In this document: positions 19,778 through 29,094 of the stretch, one piece after another
Position numbering within the stretch: the first letter of the stretch is position 1
Layout of the letters: the number at the start of each line of letters is the position of its first letter
Source: Marinilabiliaceae bacterium
GTDB lineage: Bacteria > Bacteroidota > Bacteroidia > Bacteroidales > Marinilabiliaceae
Length of the DNA stretch: 56,431 bases
Assembly: GCA_016933045.1 (NCBI GenBank)
Contig: JAFGBR010000012.1
Location: forward strand, 1-56,431
Direction of reading: 5' to 3'
Notes under the pieces: generated by a model
The model's database searches: none
Seen by the model: the letters and a program-made list of their open reading frames with translations, nothing else
Told to the model about the DNA's origin: nothing
Program-made: the position numbers and the translations under genes

Positions 19778-22700
19778 TTAAAACCCAATAGTTAATCCCA
19801 ACATAAAGTCTTTACTCCGTGGAGTTTGAGCTCCATCAGTACTCACCCCAAGACTACCATAACCAACTTCGGGATCGACACCCGAATAATGCGACCAAAC
19901 AAACAGGTTATTAAATGTAATATGAAAATCGACCTTTTCGAGATTAAGTTTTTTGAGCTGGTTTTTTGACACCGAATAAGAAAATTTCAAATACTTAAAA
20001 CGCAAAAACGAACCATCTTCAACATATCGGTCGCTACCCAGCCAGTTGTAACCAACACCATATAATGCACGAGGTATTTCAGTTACGTCACCATCTTTAC
20101 GCCAGCGATAGTTAACTGCTATACTCTGATTATTATCGGTATACATATTTTCGAGATTCATACGTGCAACATTGACAATTTTATTACCATAACGGTAATT
20201 AAAAAACATGTTACAATACAAGTTTTTATAACGTAGCGTAGTTCCAAAACCACCATAAAACTTAGGATTGGAGTTTCCAAGGTAAACAATATCCAACTCA
20301 TCAATACTACCATCGTGGTTAATATCTTCGTATTTGGCATCGCCACCTTTAAACTCGTACTCCTGAGAAAGGCCATAAGCATACATCATAGGCAAAGGCT
20401 CGCCATCACTATCAATAATTACATTGCCATTAACATCGCGTGCTACAGGTGCATCTTCCTGTAACCCTTCCATGTAATCACTATATTGGTAAACTCCTTT
20501 GTAACGAAAACCATAAATAGATCCAAATGGGTTATTTTCCTGTATAAGTGACCCATACGTACCATTTTTATAATCAAAATCTTTATTATAACCACTCATA
20601 ACACGCTCTTCTAAAAATATAAGAGTGTTACGATTATTAGCAATATTAAAATTAAAATCGACCGAAAAATCATTAACCTTTATTACCTTATTACCATAAA
20701 TATTAAACTCCCATCCTTCGTTATCCATGGTTCCGGCATTAATATATGCTAAACCTGAGAAACCAGTAGTAGAAGGTATTTTTTGATCTTTAAACAAAAG
20801 ATCTTCGGTACGCTGGTAGTAATAGTTAACATCGAACACCAGTTTATCGTTAAAAAAACCAATATCAGCACCCATATTTAACGAAGATGATTTTTCCCAA
20901 CGCAAATCGTTTAACCTTACTGAACTAGGCAATATGGCACCGGTATTAATATAATCACCTACTGTTGCATACGTACTATAATGCAGATATTCATCTTTGG
21001 GCTGATTACCACTAACACCCCAGCTTGGACGAATAGCCAACATACTAAGCCAATGATTAGTAACCTTCATAAATGGCTCGTCGGAAATAATCCATTTAAG
21101 CGAAACACCGGGGAAATAACCATAACGGTTATCAATACCAAATTTTGTACTACCATCGCGGCGTATAGTACCACTAAAAATATAACGCCCTTTATAAACA
21201 TAATGTCCACGAGCCATAAGACCAACAGAACGCCATTGCCCTCTCCATGTTTTTAATACTCCATTATACCCACTAGCCGAGGGCTCATCGATGGCCGACT
21301 CGGCACCGGCATAAGTCGATTCGAACTGATTAGTTGAACGACCTGAATTTGCCTGGAACGAAGCATAAAGTGTTAATGTATGATCCTCGTTATTAAACTT
21401 AGGTGTAAAAGTTATGTTATTATCAGTCTGGAATGTTAAGTTCTCATTATCGGAACTTGAAGCCCTGTTAGTATAACTACTTAAATAATACTCACGTTGA
21501 GCTTCGCGAGGAACAAACTCTTTCACATTCGAGTTATCCAAATCGAAAGATATATATGCATTATATTGCAAACGATGCCTTTCGGGGCGTATAATATCGT
21601 ACATAACTTTAAAAGTAGGAATAATACGATACGAACTTAAACGATTGGTACCAAGGTTGGCCAAAGCAACCGGGTTTGCTAACATATATTGATGTAATCC
21701 CAACTGGTTATCTAAAGGAACATTATAGTAATCGCTGGTATTGTTACCATCCCTATCCTGCCTATACACACTCATGTTGGGCATTTTCCGCATGGCAACT
21801 GCCAGTAACCCTATTCTTTTTTGGTCATTGTAACCAAAATATGGGTCGTAAGCAGCAACGTTACGGTGGTTATCGGTATAAGTAAAAGCAAGTTCCGAAA
21901 TAACCCTTAAACGATCGGAAATGGTGTATTCCAAATTCGAACGGGTAGATATACGTTGCAGTTCCTGTCCAATTATAGTACCGCGCTGATCGAGATAACC
22001 TGCTGAAATACGATAATGAGCACGTTCACCACCACCACTGGCCGATAAAATATGATCGTGAATAATACCAGTCTGGGTAACCTCATCAACCCAATCGGTA
22101 TTATTATTATAGTTTTCATACTCGTTAAAAGTAGAATAGTAATTATATTCATTACGGTTTGCAGCATCCTCACTCTGAGCCACGTTAAAATACGCCTGTT
22201 TCATTAACATGGTAAAATCATCGCCATTTAACAGCTTATAGCCTTCGGGTATCCATGTATTGGTTAAACGGTAAGAGTACTGAAACCGTGTTGGCCCACG
22301 AGTACCACGTTTAGTTTTAATCATAATAACACCATTAGCACCACGACTACCCCAAATTGCCGAAGCAGCAGCATCTTTTAAAACAGTAATATCATCAATA
22401 TCATCGGGGTTAATAGATAACAAGTTAGCATATTGCTCCTGGTTTGAGTTGGCAAAATCGAAATTTTCATCAATAGGAGACGAGTAAGGAACATTATTAA
22501 TAACAATTAACGGGATAGCACCTGCATTAATAGATGTAGCACCGCGAATACGCATAGTAGTACCACTACCGGGGTCGCCCGATGTGGAGACAATATCAAG
22601 CCCCGAAATACGTCCTTGCAAAGCTTCATCAATAGAAGTAACCTGCAAACCTTCAAACTCTTCGGCACTAATACGCTGTGTTGCCTGTGCAATTTCGCGC

Positions 22701-23119
22701 TGAGCAATGGTAAAAGTACCATCGTTATGAAGCACCTCAGCTTTTACAGTTACAGCATCCAGCTCCTGTGTTTCTTCAACCAATACAATATTGTAAACAC
22801 CACTTTTTGTAACCTTAATAGTTTGACTTTCATAACCAATAAAACTAAAAACAATTTTATTGGCAGCAGCATCTTTAATTTTTAATACATACTGACCATT
22901 AAAATCAGTAACCGATCCACTCACATTACGGTTGTCAACATTCATTTCAATAACGTTAACCCCTAACAGAGGCTCACCATCGGCTTTACCAGTGATTATT
23001 CCCTGTATCACTATTTCGCCATTAGCCTGAGCCTGAATATTTGCCAGTACACAAACCAATAAACCGGTAAAAAGAACAAGTTTTAAAATATATTTCATTG
23101 TATTCCTCGTTTTATTCAA
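19778..23119 (-). CDS. susC: SusC/RagA family TonB-linked outer-membrane transporter (first pair)
   Basis: The 1113-residue protein has a signal peptide (ending ANIQAQA), a CarboxypepD_reg-like domain (about residues 34-125, with GEPLLGVNVIEMN and GSVTDFNGQYVLK) and a TonB plug (about 150-275). The plug contains ALQGRISGLDIVSTSGDPGSG, TSINAGAIPLIVINNVPY and ITVLKDAAASAIWGSRGANGV. The remainder is the barrel, ending in FMLGLTIGF with a terminal Phe as in most outer-membrane barrels. It should import oligosaccharide with the adjacent SusD. Its start overlaps the stop of the upstream FAS1 gene by 8 bp, which suggests translational coupling, and SusD starts 12 bp downstream. Confidence 0.96.
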   Translation of the reverse strand: MNKTRNTMKYILKLVLFTGLLVCVLANIQAQANGEIVIQGIITGKADGEPLLGVNVIEMNVDNRNVSGSVTDFNGQYVLKIKDAAANKIVFSFIGYESQTIKVTKSGVYNIVLVEETQELDAVTVKAEVLHNDGTFTIAQREIAQATQRISAEEFEGLQVTSIDEALQGRISGLDIVSTSGDPGSGTTMRIRGATSINAGAIPLIVINNVPYSSPIDENFDFANSNQEQYANLLSINPDDIDDITVLKDAAASAIWGSRGANGVIMIKTKRGTRGPTRFQYSYRLTNTWIPEGYKLLNGDDFTMLMKQAYFNVAQSEDAANRNEYNYYSTFNEYENYNNNTDWVDEVTQTGIIHDHILSASGGGERAHYRISAGYLDQRGTIIGQELQRISTRSNLEYTISDRLRVISELAFTYTDNHRNVAAYDPYFGYNDQKRIGLLAVAMRKMPNMSVYRQDRDGNNTSDYYNVPLDNQLGLHQYMLANPVALANLGTNRLSSYRIIPTFKVMYDIIRPERHRLQYNAYISFDLDNSNVKEFVPREAQREYYLSSYTNRASSSDNENLTFQTDNNITFTPKFNNEDHTLTLYASFQANSGRSTNQFESTYAGAESAIDEPSASGYNGVLKTWRGQWRSVGLMARGHYVYKGRYIFSGTIRRDGSTKFGIDNRYGYFPGVSLKWIISDEPFMKVTNHWLSMLAIRPSWGVSGNQPKDEYLHYSTYATVGDYINTGAILPSSVRLNDLRWEKSSSLNMGADIGFFNDKLVFDVNYYYQRTEDLLFKDQKIPSTTGFSGLAYINAGTMDNEGWEFNIYGNKVIKVNDFSVDFNFNIANNRNTLIFLEERVMSGYNKDFDYKNGTYGSLIQENNPFGSIYGFRYKGVYQYSDYMEGLQEDAPVARDVNGNVIIDSDGEPLPMMYAYGLSQEYEFKGGDAKYEDINHDGSIDELDIVYLGNSNPKFYGGFGTTLRYKNLYCNMFFNYRYGNKIVNVARMNLENMYTDNNQSIAVNYRWRKDGDVTEIPRALYGVGYNWLGSDRYVEDGSFLRFKYLKFSYSVSKNQLKKLNLEKVDFHITFNNLFVWSHYSGVDPEVGYGSLGVSTDGAQTPRSKDFMLGLTIGF

Positions 23120-25682
23120 AATTCAACACCTTATCTATTTGGTGAATAACAGCAATTGATGAAGTAACAATTTGCGAACTGCTATAAGTATTGGTTCCCG
23201 AACCGGTTCCGTCAATATCCTTTGTATCTTTCGGATTTTTATTAAACCGGTAATCGCGTGTTAATATATTATATAAACCATTATTGGTAATAACATTAGC
23301 AGTTTTACCATCTTCAGTTATCAATTGTAATCCATCGCCACTGCCATTAACTTCAATTTTATACGACTTATTTTTATAGGTATTAAAAAACGATTGAGAA
23401 TCGTCGGTTTTAATAGTAGCAGTCTGGTATCTTTTCGACACAGGTAAACCACTTATTAACACTGAATTATCCTGAAAATGATAACGCAAAATACGCGATA
23501 ACTTACGAATAGCAGCACGTTGCTCATTAATATCGGTCATATCATCAATACCAACAACAGAACCACGCGACTTCCACGACGGAATATCACCATTAAGTAT
23601 TGCATTATTAATAGCCTCGTTCGATGGAACATAAATAGTATAATTATAAGCATTCAGGAATTTCACATTTTCATCAATTCCTCTTTCCTTAGCAGGAATA
23701 GTGAAAATTGAGAAGGTATCGGATTTAGCAAAACCATATAACAAATCGAAAAATTCGCTAAACTCTGCGGAATCACTCAATACTTTATACACCGATTTTT
23801 CGGTAGGCTGAATAGGTTTATCAATAAAATAAGTGTTACCGTTAGTTTGAGCATAAAAACCACTATCAACAACATTACAATACTTATTCATACCAATATC
23901 GGATGACCCCTGTACTCTAAGATTTTCACCTGCACCTTCGGCTTTAACCAGACTTCCTCCTTTCGACAGATAATATTTTTTTCCATCCTCAACATTACCA
24001 ACAATAATGTGAGCATCCAAAATCTCCACCAAACGGTTGTTAATGAAACCCTGATCGGTAACAATGCCTACCGAATCGCCAATAACATCGTTAACAGCAT
24101 CGTATTGATAAATAGTAGCTTTAACAATTTCCAGATCGGGTGATGCATCGTACCAAAATTTTAAAGCACCTTGCTTATTTAAACCATAAGTAAACGGATC
24201 GATATAATTCTTAAAAAATTCATCGGTAGGTACAAAAAAGCTGTAGTTACTCTCGAGCGAATTAATATACAAGGCAAAATCATTATCCTCAACAGCTTCA
24301 CGCATAACCCTTGTTTTATTACTCATTAAAACAGGAGCGTAAACCGACACATAATCATCGGGTGGATATACTTCGCTTGTAAAGTAAACAATGCCATTAG
24401 TTCCAATATAAGAAGATACAATATGACTCTTATCAACCGGAATCCTGGAGTTATTTTCATCGACCAGTAAATTAAAACGGCTGGGAACTGATGTAATAAA
24501 CGAACTGCGCATGTGCCGTTGAATAAGTTTAATTATAACATTATCGGGAACATTTTCCCATGTTTTATAACGTTCTTTTAAAATACGACCTTTACCCTGA
24601 TTAAAATAATAGTCCATAGCATCATCGGTTGGCACAAACATGGCACCCATATCGGCCTGAACCGCTATTAACGAATTCGACTCCACCGACTGATAGCTGT
24701 TCCATCCCGGATCGTACGACAATCGAACATTGGAGCTAACAGGCTGATTATCAGGGTAAACAATCCTCCCCCCTCTGCTTGCAAAAAAGTGCTTAACATA
24801 AATTGAGTCGTTAAACTCGGGGTGTAACTCCTTATATTTACGTGTATTTTCAGAGTCGTAATAAGGCGCACAAAAACGACCTAACATATTAGCAAATGTT
24901 TTTGAATTCTCGTTCTCCTGAATATAAGATGCCATATTCGAAGGAGGCGTTAACACATCTTCAAGAACATTAATATAACCATTTTTACAGGTAATATCTC
25001 TTTCAATAACTTTATTGCCAAATATGTGAGCATCATTCCAGCTTCTGGTTAAACCGGTTATTAACTCAAAATCTTCATCGGTAATAGTCAAATAATCGAG
25101 AGCCTTTTGCAGCAAATGAATCAAACAAACACGCGAATCGTCTTTTAACAGATAAATACCATTTTGTTTATATGGCTCCCAGTATGTTCCATTAGGCAAT
25201 GCATCGCCTTGTTCGAAAGGAATACTATCAAGAATAGAAACCGATGTTTCCCTGCGAATTGCAGTTCCTTCGTGCAAAACACCCCCATAATTATAATTCG
25301 AAAGTGTTTCGATAAGGTATGCATTATCTATCATACCAAAAAAGAGTATCATCCTCTTCTGACCATCCGACAGTTCTTCATAACTATGAATACCCCATTT
25401 GTTATTGTTAAAAAACCGTTGGAATGCACTGTCGTTAGCCACAAACAACGTTTTACTACCTGTTTTGGCCAATACATCTTCATATTCTGCATCCTTAATT
25501 AACCTGACATAAGTAGTGTAGCTTCCATCATTAACAAGATAATCGTAAATACTTGCCCCTAACCAATCAGGTTCCTGTTCATCCAACAAATAATCATCCT
25601 TACAGGAAACAAGTAATACACTCGCGCCAACCATCATCAGAATTGTCAAGCGAAAACATAGCCTCATAAGTTTCTTTTTCAT
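23112..25682 (-). CDS. Multi-FAS1 domain lipoprotein, first gene of the PUL operon
   Basis: The 856-residue protein has a lipoprotein signal with Cys 27 (SVLLVSC). It seems to contain about four FAS1-like units, near residues 40-230, 250-420, 440-600 and 640-855. Signature segments are EDVLAKTGSKTLFVANDSAFQRFF, GAMFVPTDDAMDYYF, NYSFFVPTDEFFKNYIDPF and YTIYVPSNEAINNAI, and each unit closes with a hydrophobic region such as VIHQIDKVLNF. FAS1 domains act in adhesion and carbohydrate binding. A position ahead of SusC, overlapping it by 8 bp, suggests matched stoichiometry with the transporter. A good promoter candidate lies at 25789-25820. The FAS1 assignment is strong; the number of units is approximate and the ligand is inferred. 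Confidence 0.82.
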   Translation of the reverse strand: MKKKLMRLCFRLTILMMVGASVLLVSCKDDYLLDEQEPDWLGASIYDYLVNDGSYTTYVRLIKDAEYEDVLAKTGSKTLFVANDSAFQRFFNNNKWGIHSYEELSDGQKRMILFFGMIDNAYLIETLSNYNYGGVLHEGTAIRRETSVSILDSIPFEQGDALPNGTYWEPYKQNGIYLLKDDSRVCLIHLLQKALDYLTITDEDFELITGLTRSWNDAHIFGNKVIERDITCKNGYINVLEDVLTPPSNMASYIQENENSKTFANMLGRFCAPYYDSENTRKYKELHPEFNDSIYVKHFFASRGGRIVYPDNQPVSSNVRLSYDPGWNSYQSVESNSLIAVQADMGAMFVPTDDAMDYYFNQGKGRILKERYKTWENVPDNVIIKLIQRHMRSSFITSVPSRFNLLVDENNSRIPVDKSHIVSSYIGTNGIVYFTSEVYPPDDYVSVYAPVLMSNKTRVMREAVEDNDFALYINSLESNYSFFVPTDEFFKNYIDPFTYGLNKQGALKFWYDASPDLEIVKATIYQYDAVNDVIGDSVGIVTDQGFINNRLVEILDAHIIVGNVEDGKKYYLSKGGSLVKAEGAGENLRVQGSSDIGMNKYCNVVDSGFYAQTNGNTYFIDKPIQPTEKSVYKVLSDSAEFSEFFDLLYGFAKSDTFSIFTIPAKERGIDENVKFLNAYNYTIYVPSNEAINNAILNGDIPSWKSRGSVVGIDDMTDINEQRAAIRKLSRILRYHFQDNSVLISGLPVSKRYQTATIKTDDSQSFFNTYKNKSYKIEVNGSGDGLQLITEDGKTANVITNNGLYNILTRDYRFNKNPKDTKDIDGTGSGTNTYSSSQIVTSSIAVIHQIDKVLNFE

Positions 25683-25788
25683 TCTTTCGTTTTATTTATA
25701 TTACCAAAATGATTTTGAAATGATTTAAAACCATTTACTCTGAAAAAATTTTCTCTCTTTAAAATACAACCTTTTTCTCAAAAAAGCC

Positions 25789-25820
25789 CAAAAATAAAAT
25801 TCGAATGTACGATTTAACAA
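25789..25820 (-). promoter_or_regulatory. Candidate promoter of the FAS1/SusC/SusD operon
   Basis: On the minus strand TTG (25820-25818) is followed after 21 nt by TATTTTTG (25796-25789), matching the Bacteroidota TTG / TAnnTTTG spacing of 19-21. The start site would be near 25781, leaving a leader of about 100 nt before the FAS1 start codon. Confidence 0.5.
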
Positions 25821-26230
25821 TACCCAACACTAACACAAAATTTAATTTTTATATAATTTTTTTAACAATTATAACATAACTTTTAAAAAAAAGCGATTTA
25901 TCGAATATGCAAACATATACAAATTTTAACAATAAATAACAATCAAATTGAAAAAATAAAAGCAAAAATTACTTTTTTAAAACCCACCATAATAATTTCA
26001 AAAATCAATAAATACAAAGAAGATTAATAACCAACATAAATTCAGCAGCAAAAAGCTTTAGTAAAATATAAAAAATTCAGCTATTAAGTAGTGAAGAACA
26101 CAACACACATCAATAATCAATAAATAATATAATTATCCTTCAAATAACACAAAAAAAGAGAAACTATTCTGCTCCGGTAGGTATGTAATTTTTCAATAAT
26201 ACAATATAAAGGTAATAACAACTTTTTAAA

Positions 26231-26274
26231 AAACCGGTTTCATATTTCTTTTGCGAGAAAAATGAAACCGGTTT
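26231..26274 (-). terminator. Strong terminator of the GH43/GH128 unit
   Basis: The arms AAACCGGTTTCAT and ATGAAACCGGTTT form a perfect 13-bp stem that continues inward as ATTTCT/AGAAAAAT with a mismatch. Flanking A and T runs make it potentially bidirectional. It lies about 90 nt past the GH128 stop codon. Confidence 0.85.
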
Positions 26275-26364
26275 ATTTTAACACCATAAAACCACACGTC
26301 CTCTATCGCTGGAACCTGTACACAAGTAACTTACAACAACACCAACTGTGGTTGTAAATAATAT

Positions 26365-29067
26365 TTAAAGCTTAACTAATTTAGTTTGGTAATCACCATT
26401 TACTTTTAACAAATATGTACCAGCAGGCAACATATCTATATTCAATCCACCGGTAACATACTGATCGATAAGTAACTCACCAAAAATATTAAACACCTTA
26501 ACCTGGCCGGCTTTATTAATGTAAATAAAATCGTTTGCCGGGTTGGGATATACTTCGTAATCCGGGTTAACCTGCGTAGTCTTAGCCGACACCTGTTGCC
26601 CTTCCGATACATCCATTAACAAATAACCAATCTTATCTTTATTAACCAAAGTTGATTTGGCCGACTCTTCTCTTTTTTTGAATGCTCTGATTTGATTAAG
26701 CGCCGAATAATAAAAACGAATTGAAGATGTATAATCGTCACTAGCTGTTTGCAGATTTGCAAACAAAACCGGCTCAGAATATGTATCAGGTATATCTATT
26801 TTTTTATAATTGTAATAATTACCAACATCTTCGGTTTCTGATAGGTACACCACTAAATTTTTCCCATCAACAACTCCATTACCAGGTTCTACTGCCAGGA
26901 AATTAATTTTTTCGTACGATACACTACTTGTTGATGTTGCTTCCTTTAATAACCTAACTTCGAAACCTGTTTTTGTAACATTTCGAATGGCTATTTCGGT
27001 AGGAACTAAAGTATTTGTTGTAACCTGCGTACAAAAAACTGCCGGTATAGTATCGAATGCTTCTGTAAAAGTAACTGCTTTCCATGTGTCAGAAACACTC
27101 AATTTACTACCTGCAATGGCTTTTAAACCTCCCCAGTTATAAACCCCTGGCAGCACTGACAGAGCAGCCATATCTTCCAGTTTTACCGAAAATTTTGGTC
27201 CATCAAGATACACCCATGGATCTAAATGTAACTCAATACTTTTTGCCGAAACATTTTTAACTCTTTTTGCATAAGGAAAAGAATTATTATACGATGTAGG
27301 CCCTAGAATTACAACAGGAATAGCATTAAACGGGTTTTCAAATACACACGGCTCCCATGCATCTTCCCGAACCCCAAGTTTACCAACCTGAAAAGTTCCT
27401 GATCCAACTATTTTGTGGTATTTCGATAAGTTAGAATAGGTTGAAATACCATCAACACCCTGTATTTTTAAACGAAACGATATTGTACCATAATTACCAT
27501 CTATTGCACTTTCGGTAAGTGAACTCTGCACCCCGTTTTCTGAATTATACACATCTTCGAAAGAACCATCGAACAACTTACGCTGCAACAACTGACTAAT
27601 AGACAATTCACCATTTGGATCGTTCCATTCAACTGCTATATTATTAGTCAATTGCGAGTAAGTAGTGGTCAATGTTGGAGCCTTAGTATTCCAACCAGGT
27701 ATTACATCATTTTTTTTCGAATAGGCAAAATCAGATTTATTTGCAGCATAATATTTTCCGGCCAATGTTAAGCCACTACTCAACACCATAGCACGACAAT
27801 CCTGCACCCAGTCATAAATAAAATAACGCTCAACAAAATGTGCTGTATCTAAAACCTCAAGGATTTTTGTAATATCGTTTAATTGTTTCAAAGCATTCGC
27901 ATCGGAATAACTCCTATCGGCAGTTGGCCATGTTTCTGTAGTCCAGTTAGCTCCGTTATTCCACTCTGTTATCCATATTGGTCGTCCTGTTCGTTCGTGA
28001 ATGTATTTTAAATCGTTATACCACTGCGTAGGAGTTTTAACCCAATAACAATGAACAGCAACAAAATCAAGACGATAATTATTAGCATCACAGGCATCAA
28101 CAAAATTGATAAGCGACCAACTGTTAAAAGGATCAGAAGTAGCAGGTGAGCCTAAACGCAACCCCGATTTCATAAAATCGGGCCATTGTGCCAAAGCATC
28201 GTCAAATGCCATATTTGACTGATCAGGTCTATCCGGTTCATTAAACCCCAACAGATGGGTAATATTTTCTTTCGAGTTAATAGCATCCCATCCCGGCCAC
28301 CCGGCATTTTGACGAATAGCAGCATACTCAAAATTATACGACGAATTACCTCCAATATTCCAATCGTAATAACATGTACCATTAATATCATCAGGATTCC
28401 ATCCGGCTTTTCCCTTTTTACTTACCCACTGGTGCTTAAAAACTCTTATAAACGAAACTTTACCATTTAACAATGATGGCAGGTTTTCAATTAACAAATC
28501 CTCGGTATCGGCAATAAAAACACGACTATAACCACTGCCATCAGCATTATTTGCAAGTGTTGCCATATAACCACGTTTCAGTTTCATCGATTGTATGGCA
28601 TTATTAAATCTTCCTAATGCTTTATGATAAGTATGAATAACAAATGAGGTATCGTAACCAGCATACGAAGGTTCGGTATACACAGTTAATGGCTTATATG
28701 AAGCACCAAAAGGCAAAATAGCAGTACCGTTTTTATAAATTGCTACACGACCATTTGTTTCGGGCGTAAAAGCAGTCCCATTAATTAATATACTCGATTT
28801 GTATTTCGACACTACCTCCGATGGACGCACATTATCAAAAAACAACCATGCATCTTCATGATTTAATGAAATGGTACTATTAGTAATAGCATTATTTGCA
28901 TTGGTAATGTGATATTCAACAGCATCACTCAATGTTATTGTTTGATTACTAACACTATCTACCGTTTGCAAATCTATTGCCAACAAATTTCCCACTGCAA
29001 ACATCAATGCCATTAGCATCAGCATTTGCTTTCGAACGGTTTTAAAGTAAAAATTTTTTTTCTCCAT
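26365..29067 (-). CDS. Secreted GH128-like glycoside hydrolase with T9SS sorting domain
   Basis: The 900-residue protein has a signal peptide (ending NLLA, about residue 30) and an N-terminal beta-rich region (about 40-180). A glycosyl hydrolase catalytic core of the GH128/Asl1 type (about 195-450) follows. E277 in GFNEPD is the predicted acid/base and E368 in WITEWN the nucleophile. A fibronectin-like segment (about 460-550) and a beta-sandwich (about 560-770) come next. The last 75 residues, beginning YEVYPNPANDFIYI and ending GTYLLKVNGDYQTKLVKL, are a type A T9SS sorting domain, so the enzyme is probably secreted or surface-attached by that route. Characterised GH128 enzymes are endo-beta-1,3-glucanases; in this PUL a beta-1,3-galactan or related target is also possible. 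It starts 27 bp after the GH43 gene and is probably co-transcribed. Confidence 0.85.
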   Translation of the reverse strand: MEKKNFYFKTVRKQMLMLMALMFAVGNLLAIDLQTVDSVSNQTITLSDAVEYHITNANNAITNSTISLNHEDAWLFFDNVRPSEVVSKYKSSILINGTAFTPETNGRVAIYKNGTAILPFGASYKPLTVYTEPSYAGYDTSFVIHTYHKALGRFNNAIQSMKLKRGYMATLANNADGSGYSRVFIADTEDLLIENLPSLLNGKVSFIRVFKHQWVSKKGKAGWNPDDINGTCYYDWNIGGNSSYNFEYAAIRQNAGWPGWDAINSKENITHLLGFNEPDRPDQSNMAFDDALAQWPDFMKSGLRLGSPATSDPFNSWSLINFVDACDANNYRLDFVAVHCYWVKTPTQWYNDLKYIHERTGRPIWITEWNNGANWTTETWPTADRSYSDANALKQLNDITKILEVLDTAHFVERYFIYDWVQDCRAMVLSSGLTLAGKYYAANKSDFAYSKKNDVIPGWNTKAPTLTTTYSQLTNNIAVEWNDPNGELSISQLLQRKLFDGSFEDVYNSENGVQSSLTESAIDGNYGTISFRLKIQGVDGISTYSNLSKYHKIVGSGTFQVGKLGVREDAWEPCVFENPFNAIPVVILGPTSYNNSFPYAKRVKNVSAKSIELHLDPWVYLDGPKFSVKLEDMAALSVLPGVYNWGGLKAIAGSKLSVSDTWKAVTFTEAFDTIPAVFCTQVTTNTLVPTEIAIRNVTKTGFEVRLLKEATSTSSVSYEKINFLAVEPGNGVVDGKNLVVYLSETEDVGNYYNYKKIDIPDTYSEPVLFANLQTASDDYTSSIRFYYSALNQIRAFKKREESAKSTLVNKDKIGYLLMDVSEGQQVSAKTTQVNPDYEVYPNPANDFIYINKAGQVKVFNIFGELLIDQYVTGGLNIDMLPAGTYLLKVNGDYQTKLVKL

Positions 29068-29094
29068 TGTATTTGTTTTAGTATTTGTATTGTA

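Larger units (their letters stand above)
25683..26364. other. 682-bp AT-rich intergenic region upstream of the SusC/SusD operon
   Basis: This gap separates two minus-strand transcription units. The left part holds the candidate promoter of the SusC/SusD/FAS1 operon (25789-25820). The right part holds the terminator of the GH43/GH128 unit (26231-26274) and a weak 7-bp hairpin (TTACAAC 26331-26337 with GTTGTAA 26351-26357) just past the GH128 stop. The central 400 bp (25830-26220) is very AT-rich, with no open frame, RNA gene or clear repeat that I can see. It could contain binding sites for an unlinked PUL regulator. Confidence 0.6.

Noticed and set aside
22616-22885. 89-residue plus-strand frame, with similar frames inside SusC, SusD and FAS1 genes
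   Set aside because: All overlap clearly coding minus-strand genes with intact domains and show no start signals or domain features of their own.
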